Under the pieces are notes generated by a model. The model made no database searches. It had not been told where the DNA came from and was given only the letters and a program-made list of their open reading frames with translations. DNA of 64,000 nucleotides from Okeania sp. SIO1I7 (lineage in GTDB: Bacteria > Cyanobacteriota > Cyanobacteriia > Cyanobacteriales > Microcoleaceae). The position numbers and the translations under genes were made by a program. Shown here one piece after another: positions 36,564 through 46,819 of the stretch (its first letter is position 1; each line of letters starts with the position of its first letter). Location of the stretch: NCBI GenBank assembly GCA_010672585.1, contig JAAHGF010000003.1, positions 310,001 through 374,000 of the forward strand. The letters run 5' to 3'.

Positions 36564-39500
36564 ATGCTAAAAATTCTGCATATTATTCAACAACTTTCCT
36601 GTGGTGGTGCTGGTCGCTCAATGGTGGCAACTGCTAAATATTCGTCTCGAATGGGTGTAATACAACAACATCGAGTTCTGAGTTTATTACCAGCAGAAAC
36701 AGAGGCAGTTTCACTAGGGAATAATGAAGGGATGTATGTAATAAATCAACCTAATAAAGAAATTATTTGCAGTGAAATAGAGGCGGCGGACATTGTAAAT
36801 ATTCATTTTTGGAATAATCCAGAAATCTATGAATTATTACGCTCTGAACTTCCGGCAATGCGGTTGGTATTTTGGTTTAAAATAATTGGGGATAGAGCGC
36901 CTCATATTATTACAAAGGAGTTACTGGAATATGCTGATTTTTCTATAGTAACAAGTCCTTATACTCTGGAATTACCTGTATTTGAAAGTTTATCTTCAGC
37001 AAATAAAATTTCAAGTACTTCTGTGGTTTATGGGATTGCAGATTTTGATAGACTTGAGGATTTTCAGCCACAATTTCACGATACATTTAATGTTGGCTAT
37101 ATTGGTACAGTTGATTTGGCGAAAATGTACTCTAATTATGTGGGAATGAGTGCTAAAGTTAATGTTCCAAATGTGAAATTTATTGTCTGTGGTGGTATTA
37201 ATAATTATTTACGACAAGAAGCGGAAAAGTTAGGTGCAGTAGAGCGTTTTGAGTTTAGGGGTTACGTTGAAGATATTAAGTCGGTATTAGAAGTTTTAGA
37301 TGTTTTTGGTTATCCATTGTGTGAAGATACTTATGCTACTTCAGAGAAGAGTTTGCAAGAGGCAATGTGGGTTGGAGTGCCACCTGTGGTTTTCCCTTTT
37401 GGCGGAATTAAAAGATTAGTTATTCATAATCAAACTGGTTTAGTTGTTAATAATGAAACGGAATATAAAAATGCTATAGAATACCTCTATTTTCACCCAG
37501 AGGAAAGGATGAGATTAGGTCGCAATGCTCAAGAATATGCGCGACAAAATTTTAGTCCTGAAAGTTCTACAAACAAGATTAATGAAATTTACGACTATCT
37601 CCTAAAACAGCCAAAAAGAAAACGTCAATGGGATAGAAATAAATTATCTGGCGCGGAATTATTTATTCAATCTTTAGGGGAAACCGCAGAAAATTTTTCT
37701 GTGAGTATTAAGTCTGAAAATATTTCAGAATTATTAGTTGCGGAGAATCAGATTTCTCATTCTTCTCCTGTACTTTGTAATAGATATGGAGGTGGAATTT
37801 TTCATTATCGAGATTATTATTCAAAAGATGGTTATTTGAGATTATGGTCGGGATTAGTACTGCAAAAACAGGGTCAGCATCATCAAGCTATTTCTGAGTT
37901 TACAGCAGCTATAAATTTGGGTTGTAATAACTGGAGAGTAGGGTATTATTTGGCAATTTCGGCAGAGAAAGTTAATGATTTTGACTTGGCAGAAAAAGTT
38001 TTGCGTCAAGTAGTACAAAAAGCACCTAGTTTTACTCCTGCTACAGAAATATTGCAGAAAATATTAGGGAGGAAAGAAAGATTACAACTTTCCACGGATG
38101 GTATTAAGTCTCAAGACAAAGCTGAAAATTTTGTAGAAAGGAAAAATAATATCTCCCTTGCTTCATCTGAACCGATAAATACAGCACAACTTTCCTTTCA
38201 ACGTCAGTTTTGGAATGTTAATTCTTTAGAGGAGGCGATGTTTGAACGAGTTTTTACTGATGAAAAAATTAATGGGATGTCTCCTTCAGAAAAAAATCTG
38301 GCGTGGCAAAATTCAATCTTAAGTTCTACGGAAAAAATTATTCAAGGTATACCAATAAAATCAGAGTGGAAAGTTTTAGAAATAGGTTGTGGTGTAGGTC
38401 GTTTAATTCAACCTTTACGGAAAATATTTGCACAGGTAGATGGTGTAGATATTTCGGAAAATATGATTCAGTTTGCCCGGCAATATTTGGCAGATGGTAA
38501 ACAAAATGGAGAGGTATATGTTAATAATGGTTGTGATTTACAAGCACTAAGTTCTGAAAGTTACGACTTTGTTTATTCCACAATAGTTTTTCAGCACATC
38601 CGTTCTATTTCCATTGTCAAAAGTTATTTTCGAGAAATATTTCGGGTATTAAAACCAGGGGGATATTTTAGAATTCAAGTACATGACCACAGTGCTAAAA
38701 GTTTGGGAAATTTTGACGAGGAAGGGTCGAAAGATCAACAATATTATTTTTCTGGTAATGCTTATACTGAAGAACAACTAAAAGATTTGCTCCAGGAAGC
38801 TGGTTTTAATTTAGTTTCTCTAAAATCTACTAAACCTTGGATTTGGGCAACAGTCAAACGCCCAGAAAAAATAGAAGTATTTAGAGAAGAAGCTAGTCAA
38901 AGTAAATTAGAATCCCAGTTAATTTCAATGGCTAATTCAACAGTTGAAAATCTCGAGCAAAATCCAACTAAAATTGCACCAATAAACGATCGACAACTGG
39001 AATTACAACGCCAATTTTGGAATGTTAATTCTATAGATGAAGCTATGTTTGGGCGGGTATTAGTTTATGAAGGAATAGAGACACTTTCTCCAGAAGAAAA
39101 AAAGAAAGCTTGGGAAAAGTCAATAGAAAACTGGATACCAAAAATTATGGGAGATATCCCCGTAAAACCAGAGTGGAAAGTATTAGAAATTGGTTGTGGT
39201 GTAGGTCGTCTGATTAAGTATTTACGAGAAACATTTGCACAGGTGGATGGTGTAGATATTTCCGAAAATATGATTCAGTTTGCCCGGCAATATTTAGTTG
39301 ATGCTAAACAGAATGGAGAGGTATATGTCAATAATGGTTGTGATTTACAAGTACTAAGTTCCGAAAGTTATGACTTTGTTTATTCCACAATAGTTTTTCA
39401 GCACATCCGTTCTATTTCCATTGTCAAAAGTTATTTTAGTGAAATATTTAGGGTGTTAAAACCAGGGGGATATTTTAGAATTCAAGTACATGACCACAGT

Positions 39501-42500
39501 GCTAAAAGTTTGGGAAATTTTGACGAGGAAGGGGCGAAAGATCAACAATATTATTTTTCTGGTAATGCTTATACTGAAGAACAACTAAAAGATTTGCTCC
39601 AGGAAGCTGGTTTTAATTTAGTTTCTCTAAAATCTGCTAAACCTTGGATTTGGGCAACTGTTCAACGCCCAGAAAAAATAGAAGTACTTAGAGAAGAAAT
39701 TAGTCAAAGTAAATTAGAATCCCAGTTAATTTCAATCACTAATTCAAAAGTTGAAAATCTCCCTCAAAATCCAACTAAAATTGCACCAATAAACTATAAG
39801 CAACTGGAATTGCAGCGCCAATTTTGGAATGTTAATTCTATAGATGAAGCTATGTTTGGGCGGGTATTAGCTTATGAAGGAATAGACACACTTTCTCCAG
39901 AAGAAAAAAAGCAAGTTTGGGAAAAGTCAATACAAACTTGGATACCAAAAATCATGGGAGATATCCCCGTAAAACCAGAGTGGAAAGTATTAGAAATTGG
40001 TTGTGGTGTAGGTCGTTTAATTCAACCTTTGCGGAAAATATTTGCACAGGTAGATGGTGTAGATATTTCCGAAAAAATGATTCAGTTTGCCCGGCAATAT
40101 TTGGCAGATGGAAAACAGAATGGAGAGGTATATGTTAATAATGGTTGTGATTTACAAGCACTAAGTTCTGAAAGTTACGACTTTGTTTATTCCACAATAG
40201 TTTTTCAGCACATCCGTTCTATTTCTATTGTCAAAAGTTATTTTCGAGAAATATTTAGGGTGTTAAAACCAGGGGGATATTTTAGAATTCAAGTACATGA
40301 CCACAGTGCTAAAAGTTTGGGAAATTTTGACGAGGAAGGGTCGAAAGATAAGCAATATTATTTTTCTGGTAATGCTTATACTGAAGAACAACTAAAAGAT
40401 TTGCTCCAGGAAGCAGGTTTTAATTTAGTTTCTCTAAAATCTGTTAAACCTTGGATTTGGGCAACTGTTCAACGCAAAGCAAAACCAACAACTTTACCCA
40501 AAGTATCGGCGATTATTTCTACATATAATTCTGAAAAATTTATGCGGGGTTGTCTGGAAGATTTAGTCAATCAAACTCTCTATAAAAAAGGTAAGTTAGA
40601 AATTCTCATTATTGACAGCGCATCCGAAGAGAAAGAAGGAGCGATCGCTCAAGAGTTTCAAACAAAATATCCCCACATAATTTATCAAAGGACTCCAGAA
40701 AGGGAGAGTATTTATGCTGCTTGGAATCGTGGGATAAAAATTGCTAAGGGGAATTATATTACTAATGCTAATACAGATGACCGACACCGACCAGATGCTT
40801 TGGAGTTTATGGCAAATTATTTGGATAATAATCCTCAGACATCTTTAGTATATGGAGACCAATTAGTTACTACTTTTCCTAATGATTCTTGGGCAACAAC
40901 TCAAGCAGATAAATGTTGGAATTGGCCGGAGTTTGACTATCAAGAATTAGAGCGACGTTGTATTATTGGTCCTCAACCAATGTGGAGAAAATCTCTACAT
41001 GAAAGGTATGGATATTTTCGTTCTGAATTTAGGGTTGCGGGTGATTATGAATTTTGGCTAAGGATTGGTAAAAATGAAAAATTTGTTCGTTTGCCAGAAA
41101 TTTTAGGGTTGTATTTTGAGAATGAACAAGGTTTAGAAAAAAGCTCTTCAATAGCTCATATCGAAACACAAGCAATTTGGAAAATATATGGAATTATAGA
41201 CCGTAAAGTGAAACAAAAAATATCTATACCTGTACCAATAAATACTTTAGAAATTAATAACTCACCGTCTATCAAAACTATGCTAAGTACAGAAAAAAAA
41301 TTCCATATATTGTTATACACAGATGAGCCAGGTATTTATGGGGTAGGGCAGTGTAATCACTCAATTTTATGTGAATTAATAAAATGTGGTTATATAGTTA
41401 GTTGTGTGCAAAGTAGAGCTTCTAATTATTTAACCGAACAGCAACAAAAATTAGGTATTCAACATTTTTGGCTAGAGTATGACACGGTAAAAAATTTTTC
41501 CCAAACCTTAACTAATTTAGCTGAAGCGAAACAACTTTTAACCACAATTAAAGCAGATACAATTATTTTTAGTGATTGTTGCCCTTTTTCAAATCTGGCA
41601 GCTAAACAAGTAGCAATTCAACTAGAAATACCCTTCGTTGTGCTGGTAAATTTTGCAGCACCCTATTTAGCTAAACGTTTCCATTCTTACCTAGGAAAAT
41701 TATCAGAAATATATGCTTATTCGCGACAGACAATTGCAGTTTCTCAGGAAAACTTACATCAATTATGGGAACTTTTTCAATTACCAAAACAATGTGGTAA
41801 AGTAATCTATAATGGTCGTCCTAGTAAGTATTTTACTCCAATAAATGCTGAGGTGCGTGGTCGCCTTCGCCAACAATTAGGTATTCCAGAAAATGCGGTT
41901 GTCTGTTTTACTTCAGCTCGTTTAGAAGCTATTAAAGGATATCAGTATCAGTTAGAAACTATTAAATTTTTAAAGGAAAGTAATGTTTGGTCTCAAATTT
42001 ATTTTGTTTGGGTTGGTAGTGGTAGTTTAGAAAGTCAATTAAAAACAGAAATTTCACAACTTGGAGTAACTGATAAAGTTAAACTTTTGGGAGAGCGTGA
42101 TGATATTCCAGAATTACTTGAAATTGCAGATATATTTGTTTTTCCTTCTCAGTTTGAAGGAATGCCTTTAGCTATTATAGAAGCAATGGCAAAAGGATTA
42201 CCAGTAGTTGCTTCAGCAGTTAGTGGTATTCCAGAAGAGTTGGGAGAAACAGGTAAACTTTTACCAGATCCAAAAATTGATTCTCAGGCTACAGTAAAAG
42301 AGTTAGTAGAAACAATTCAAGAGTGGACTCTTAATCCTAATTTACGGTACTCTATTGCTGAAACTTGCCAACAAAGAGCAGAAAAAATGTTTACTGAAGA
42401 AAGAATGTTGACAGAAACTTTAGAAGTCATAAAAAGTACATTGCCAAAACAAAAACCACTGGTTTCTGTGATAATTCCATGCTATCAACAAGCCCATTTT

Positions 42501-45500
42501 TTATCAGAAGCTGTCGCTAGTGTTGTTTCCCAAACTTACAATAATTGGGAAATTATAATTGTTAATGATGGTAGTCCAGATAATACGAGTGAAGTTGCGC
42601 GACAAATAATTCAACTTTTTCCTCATCATAAAATTAACTTAGTTGAAAAAGAAAGAGGTGGTTGTGCTAGTGCTAGAAATGTAGGCATAAATCATGGGAA
42701 TGGAGAGTATATTTTGCCTCTGGATGCTGATGATAAATTAAGTTCTCACGCTATTAGTTGTTTAATGGATATTGCTATTAGTAAATCCCATCCTTGTGTA
42801 ATATTTGGGTCTTATGAAATTTTTGGCACGGAAGAAAGGAAAATTATTACAGTAGATGAGTATTCTTTAGAGAATCTCAAAAAATATAATATGTTGGTAT
42901 GCACTTCTTTATATGCTAAAAGTATTTATAATTTAACTAATGGCTATAAGGAAGAAATTCAAGAATCAGGTTATGAAGATTGGGAATTTTGGCTCAATTG
43001 TCATCGACATAATATTCCTTTTTATGGTATTCGAGAAACTATTCTATACTATCGGCGACATCCCGAATCTAGAGTAGTTAAATCATTTTCCAATCGTAAT
43101 TATTATTGGTCACAAGTTATTAGCTACTATCCAGATTTGTTTGATGCTGAAACTATTAAGAAAGCTGAGAAAATTTTAACAAGTAATAAAACTCCAGAAC
43201 CCACAGAGTATAATTTGGAAAAGATTGCTGTTGATGTTCAAGAATACAAGCAAAATCCACAAAATAGAATTACATTAACGAATCTGCAAACATGGCGTAA
43301 ACAAGTTGCTAATTCCTGGCTCATTTTAGCAACAGAAAACCTGGAAACTGCTTATAGAAATTCTATAGGTAAAGCACATAAAATACTGATAACTTGTGGT
43401 ATTCAAAATGAAATATTAACTGAAGAAGAGCAAAATTTTGTCGATGAAATTAAGACCTATTTAATACAAGGTTTAAACCAACCAAAAGCTCTTCAGTATC
43501 TATTAGCAGGAATGTTGTATGGTCGTGCCGATCGACTACAACTAAAATTTGAGAAAGCTCCTATTCCTAAATGGTTTGCCAATGATTATCTGAAATATAT
43601 GTTTTCTGCTCCTTCTCTTTTCCTAGAAATTGGAGAAGCAGATAACTACGCTTGTTATATGGAAAAATGGCTAGAGTACATAGATAATAATATTACTAAT
43701 AATCCCGGCTCAAAACTCTGGCAAGAAATTGCACTACTCTTCACACAAAATGCTAACTTTATTCCTATATATTTTGCTAGTTTAAATTTGAAAAAAGTCT
43801 ATAGTTTACGGGCGAAAATTATGGAATTTGCCCTAAAAAATAAAGGCAGTCAAATTGATTATGAATTTCCCACTAGAAGCCCAAATAGAAATAAAATTCG
43901 TCTGGGAATTATTAAAGAACATTTTCAACCTCAGTCTGAAACCTACTCGATTTTACCAGTATTTGAACATTTAAGTAGAGAAAAATTTGAACTTATCTTG
44001 TACACAAATAACCAGACAAATCATCATCTAGAACAATATTGCTGTAGTTGTGTAGACCGAGTTGTAAAACTAGAAAATGATACTCAAAAACAAGTACAAA
44101 CTATTCGCAGTGATGACTTAGATATTTTGATTGTAGGAACTAACATAACCGCCATTACCAGACCAATAACTTTATTAATGTTCCATCGTTTAGCACGCAT
44201 CCAAGCAACTCTATTCTCTTCCCCTGTCACAACCGGAATCAGAAATATTGACTACTATATTTCAGGAAAATTATCAGAAACAATTACATTAGCAAATCAA
44301 CATTACACAGAAAAATTAGCTCTTTTAGAAAATGTAGGTTTTTGCTTCAATTATTATCCAATTTCATCAACTCCTGCACAAGTTTATCCTACTCGTCAAA
44401 GTTGGAAAGCGACAGAAGAAACAGTTATTTTTATATCTGGTGCAAACTTCTATAAAATTATTCCTGAATTAGCAGAAACTTGGGCAAAAGTTCTGGCAGA
44501 AATACCCAATTCTATTCTAGTTTTATATCCATTTGCGCCTAGTTGGAGTTCTACATATCCAGCTATAGCCTTTCTAAATAGAATGCACAAACAATTAGCA
44601 AAATATAAAATTGAGAAAAAACGTCTAGTTTTGATTAAAGCTCTTCCTACTCGTACAGATGTTAAAGAATGTTTGAAACAAGCAGATATATATTTAGATT
44701 CTTATCCTTATTCGGGGTCTAACTCCCTTGTCGATCCCTTAGAAGTAGGAATACCAACTGTTGTTATGGATGGTGAATTTTTAAGACAAAAACAGGGAGC
44801 AGCATTGTTAAGAACCCTACCTATCCTAGACCTGATAGCGAACAGTGAATCAGACTATATTAACCTCGCTGTTAAGCTTGCCAATAATTTAGAATTTCGT
44901 CAACAAAAGCGCCAAGAAATTCTGGAAAAAATGCAGCAAAATCCTTCATTTTTAGACAGTCTTAGTTACTCTACACAGATAGGTAAATTATTTCAAGGAT
45001 TATTTCAAGAATGGCAAAATATTCACGCGCCAAAAACTATAGAATCTACAAATAAAAATTCTTTAACTTCTGAATTTATCAATCGTTTGATGGGTTGTGT
45101 GAATCTCTATGAAATTGACCCTAATGACCAATCTTTAATAGAAGAATTACGTCAAATTCGTCAACAAATAGCTGATTTTTGGTTAGCTGTAGCTCCTCAA
45201 GAATTAGAAACTACTTATCAAGGCAAAATTAGACAAGCATATCAAGCTTTATTAAAAAGTGGAATTCAAAACGAACCCCAGACTGAAAATGAACAAAAGT
45301 TTCTTCAAGAATTAGGTGAGACAAGTATGGGTTTAACTAATCCAAAAGCTATTAATACACTTTTAGGGGCAATGTTATATTTTCCTCCAAGTAAAATGTT
45401 AGTCCGAGATGCTAAAAATCGTTTACCTAAGTGGTTGATAGATGATTATCAGCAGATATTTGAAAGTCGAGAAGTTGCAGAGAAGTTAGAAAAAGCTTTT

Positions 45501-46019
45501 AAATCTAGAACGCCTCATTTATCAGAATATTCTCCAGTCAAAACTGCTGAAGTTAAACCAGAAAAAAATGTAGTTTTAACAGCAAATCAAACAGATGATT
45601 TAGACATTCCACAGCAAAAATTTATCAATCAATTATTGGGCAGTGTGAATCTTTACTATATTGATCCATCTGATGAATCTGTAGTTCAAGAATTGCGTAA
45701 AATCAGAAAGCAAATGGCTGATTTTTGGATAAATGTAGAACCTCAAAAACTAGAAATTTTTTACTCAGGAAAAATGGGTAAAGCTTATCAAGCATTACTC
45801 AGTAGCGGGATGCAAAATCAAGCATTAACTAATAACGAACAAGCATTTTTACAACAGTTAGCTGTTCAACTTGCCAAAGGAATAGAAGCACCAAAAACCA
45901 TAAATTATTTATTAGCAGCAATGTTATATTGTCGTCAAGGACAATTGCAAATTCAGGATATGAGTAAATTACCACATTGGTTGCTTGAAGATTATCAAAA
46001 ATCTGTAGGAAATAGTTGA
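36564..46019 (+). CDS. Giant multidomain glycosyltransferase/methyltransferase
   Basis: About 3150 aa, one unbroken frame. Domains in order (numbered from the earlier ATG at 36534): GT4 (~11-355, with EKSLQEAMWVGVPPVVFPFGG); TPR pair (~430-495); three class I methyltransferase modules with VLEIGCGVGRL at ~614, ~883 and ~1152; GT2 (~1322-1560, ISTYNSEKF, NTDDRHRPD); GT4 (~1590-1965, FPSQFEGMPLAIIEAMAKG); GT2 (~1976-2215, VIIPCYQQ, DADDK); a helical module (~2225-2365); an O-GlcNAc-transferase/SPINDLY-like GT41 domain (~2453-2830, DIYLDSYPYSGSNSLVDPL); and two more copies of the helical module (~2846-2980, ~3028-3155). No membrane or export signal, so probably cytosolic glycan assembly. Start 36564 is chosen because the upstream ATG lies in repeats. 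The upstream DUF579 gene may share its pathway. Confidence 0.9.
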   Translation: MLKILHIIQQLSCGGAGRSMVATAKYSSRMGVIQQHRVLSLLPAETEAVSLGNNEGMYVINQPNKEIICSEIEAADIVNIHFWNNPEIYELLRSELPAMRLVFWFKIIGDRAPHIITKELLEYADFSIVTSPYTLELPVFESLSSANKISSTSVVYGIADFDRLEDFQPQFHDTFNVGYIGTVDLAKMYSNYVGMSAKVNVPNVKFIVCGGINNYLRQEAEKLGAVERFEFRGYVEDIKSVLEVLDVFGYPLCEDTYATSEKSLQEAMWVGVPPVVFPFGGIKRLVIHNQTGLVVNNETEYKNAIEYLYFHPEERMRLGRNAQEYARQNFSPESSTNKINEIYDYLLKQPKRKRQWDRNKLSGAELFIQSLGETAENFSVSIKSENISELLVAENQISHSSPVLCNRYGGGIFHYRDYYSKDGYLRLWSGLVLQKQGQHHQAISEFTAAINLGCNNWRVGYYLAISAEKVNDFDLAEKVLRQVVQKAPSFTPATEILQKILGRKERLQLSTDGIKSQDKAENFVERKNNISLASSEPINTAQLSFQRQFWNVNSLEEAMFERVFTDEKINGMSPSEKNLAWQNSILSSTEKIIQGIPIKSEWKVLEIGCGVGRLIQPLRKIFAQVDGVDISENMIQFARQYLADGKQNGEVYVNNGCDLQALSSESYDFVYSTIVFQHIRSISIVKSYFREIFRVLKPGGYFRIQVHDHSAKSLGNFDEEGSKDQQYYFSGNAYTEEQLKDLLQEAGFNLVSLKSTKPWIWATVKRPEKIEVFREEASQSKLESQLISMANSTVENLEQNPTKIAPINDRQLELQRQFWNVNSIDEAMFGRVLVYEGIETLSPEEKKKAWEKSIENWIPKIMGDIPVKPEWKVLEIGCGVGRLIKYLRETFAQVDGVDISENMIQFARQYLVDAKQNGEVYVNNGCDLQVLSSESYDFVYSTIVFQHIRSISIVKSYFSEIFRVLKPGGYFRIQVHDHSAKSLGNFDEEGAKDQQYYFSGNAYTEEQLKDLLQEAGFNLVSLKSAKPWIWATVQRPEKIEVLREEISQSKLESQLISITNSKVENLPQNPTKIAPINYKQLELQRQFWNVNSIDEAMFGRVLAYEGIDTLSPEEKKQVWEKSIQTWIPKIMGDIPVKPEWKVLEIGCGVGRLIQPLRKIFAQVDGVDISEKMIQFARQYLADGKQNGEVYVNNGCDLQALSSESYDFVYSTIVFQHIRSISIVKSYFREIFRVLKPGGYFRIQVHDHSAKSLGNFDEEGSKDKQYYFSGNAYTEEQLKDLLQEAGFNLVSLKSVKPWIWATVQRKAKPTTLPKVSAIISTYNSEKFMRGCLEDLVNQTLYKKGKLEILIIDSASEEKEGAIAQEFQTKYPHIIYQRTPERESIYAAWNRGIKIAKGNYITNANTDDRHRPDALEFMANYLDNNPQTSLVYGDQLVTTFPNDSWATTQADKCWNWPEFDYQELERRCIIGPQPMWRKSLHERYGYFRSEFRVAGDYEFWLRIGKNEKFVRLPEILGLYFENEQGLEKSSSIAHIETQAIWKIYGIIDRKVKQKISIPVPINTLEINNSPSIKTMLSTEKKFHILLYTDEPGIYGVGQCNHSILCELIKCGYIVSCVQSRASNYLTEQQQKLGIQHFWLEYDTVKNFSQTLTNLAEAKQLLTTIKADTIIFSDCCPFSNLAAKQVAIQLEIPFVVLVNFAAPYLAKRFHSYLGKLSEIYAYSRQTIAVSQENLHQLWELFQLPKQCGKVIYNGRPSKYFTPINAEVRGRLRQQLGIPENAVVCFTSARLEAIKGYQYQLETIKFLKESNVWSQIYFVWVGSGSLESQLKTEISQLGVTDKVKLLGERDDIPELLEIADIFVFPSQFEGMPLAIIEAMAKGLPVVASAVSGIPEELGETGKLLPDPKIDSQATVKELVETIQEWTLNPNLRYSIAETCQQRAEKMFTEERMLTETLEVIKSTLPKQKPLVSVIIPCYQQAHFLSEAVASVVSQTYNNWEIIIVNDGSPDNTSEVARQIIQLFPHHKINLVEKERGGCASARNVGINHGNGEYILPLDADDKLSSHAISCLMDIAISKSHPCVIFGSYEIFGTEERKIITVDEYSLENLKKYNMLVCTSLYAKSIYNLTNGYKEEIQESGYEDWEFWLNCHRHNIPFYGIRETILYYRRHPESRVVKSFSNRNYYWSQVISYYPDLFDAETIKKAEKILTSNKTPEPTEYNLEKIAVDVQEYKQNPQNRITLTNLQTWRKQVANSWLILATENLETAYRNSIGKAHKILITCGIQNEILTEEEQNFVDEIKTYLIQGLNQPKALQYLLAGMLYGRADRLQLKFEKAPIPKWFANDYLKYMFSAPSLFLEIGEADNYACYMEKWLEYIDNNITNNPGSKLWQEIALLFTQNANFIPIYFASLNLKKVYSLRAKIMEFALKNKGSQIDYEFPTRSPNRNKIRLGIIKEHFQPQSETYSILPVFEHLSREKFELILYTNNQTNHHLEQYCCSCVDRVVKLENDTQKQVQTIRSDDLDILIVGTNITAITRPITLLMFHRLARIQATLFSSPVTTGIRNIDYYISGKLSETITLANQHYTEKLALLENVGFCFNYYPISSTPAQVYPTRQSWKATEETVIFISGANFYKIIPELAETWAKVLAEIPNSILVLYPFAPSWSSTYPAIAFLNRMHKQLAKYKIEKKRLVLIKALPTRTDVKECLKQADIYLDSYPYSGSNSLVDPLEVGIPTVVMDGEFLRQKQGAALLRTLPILDLIANSESDYINLAVKLANNLEFRQQKRQEILEKMQQNPSFLDSLSYSTQIGKLFQGLFQEWQNIHAPKTIESTNKNSLTSEFINRLMGCVNLYEIDPNDQSLIEELRQIRQQIADFWLAVAPQELETTYQGKIRQAYQALLKSGIQNEPQTENEQKFLQELGETSMGLTNPKAINTLLGAMLYFPPSKMLVRDAKNRLPKWLIDDYQQIFESREVAEKLEKAFKSRTPHLSEYSPVKTAEVKPEKNVVLTANQTDDLDIPQQKFINQLLGSVNLYYIDPSDESVVQELRKIRKQMADFWINVEPQKLEIFYSGKMGKAYQALLSSGMQNQALTNNEQAFLQQLAVQLAKGIEAPKTINYLLAAMLYCRQGQLQIQDMSKLPHWLLEDYQKSVGNS
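38199..40480 (+). repeat. Exact-period 807-bp internal triplication (methyltransferase modules)
   Basis: The GT(T/A)TTAGAAAT(A/T)GGTTGTGGTGTAGG site occurs at 38373, 39180 and 39987, both intervals exactly 807 bp (269 codons). Long stretches are identical at DNA level, for example GTTTATTCCACAATAGTTTT and CAAGTACATGACCACAGTGC. Copy 3 agrees with copy 2 in its first part and with copy 1 around LIQPLRKIF, a mosaic pattern. Confidence 0.96.
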
Positions 46020-46819
46020 AGAAGGAAGAAGGAAGGTAGGAGAGTGGGGGAGAAGTAAATATAAGAGAATAATTAATATTAGACATCTCCAGAAAATAGG
46101 GAGTAGGGAGTAGAGGGAAATAATTGAGAATTTATGTGCGATGATTGATTTTATTTTTGATTATTGGAGATTTCTATTAACTGGCTAATAATTATCAAAA
46201 ATATCATTGCGCCTGTATTAATTACTTAATAATTGAAGTTTCACCTTACAAAATCATTTTTTTGTACCGAAAAATTGTAGCCTAAAGCCTCACCTTTTAA
46301 GGGGATAAAAAAACAGAATTCCGTATTTTCGTAGCCTCCTTAATTGCAGAGGTACTGATAACTGATAATTGAAATGACCCTTGGTATAATACCAATTTAA
46401 TAAATGTTTGCTACAAATAGTTAGGCTATTTCTTAGGAGTCAGAAGTCAGGAGTCAGAATGAATAGTTTCAAGACCAGTTTTGAGCTAATAAATTCTATA
46501 TTTTTGTCAAAGGGAGACCTCCTGTAAAGTCTTTTTATCATACTTATTATTCGTAACATTCTTTTTTCAAAATGGTATAACTCCCTAGTCGAGCAAAAAT
46601 TCAATATCAGAAGGAACTTCAACAATTTAAAATCCAGGCATTCAAAATTCCTAAATCATTTCGTAAATATGCAATGCCAGAAAAAAAATTGAGACTACTG
46701 TAATTCAAAAAAACCTAATTTTACTAATCATGGTTTTTCACTCAAATTATGATAGTATAGTTGCTTGAAATTAACTTAGTTATCAAAGAACCCAATTTCT
46801 TTCTTCAGGAAAATTAACC
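46020..46819. other. Gene-free interval after the giant gene
   Basis: Contains GAAGGAA heptamers (46018-46040), a family B MITE (46078-46178), a fragment of repeat E (CCTTTTAAGGGGA, ~46290) and a GTCAGAAGTCAGGAGTCAG run (46438-46458). No supported gene. Confidence 0.7.
46078..46178. repeat. MITE-like family B copy after the giant gene
   Basis: ATTAGACATCTCC at the left and GGAGATTTCTATTA at the right (one arm changed), enclosing a GGGAGTAGGGAGTAG run and GATTGATTTTATTTTTGATT. The right half is almost identical to 60850-60899. Confidence 0.8.
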
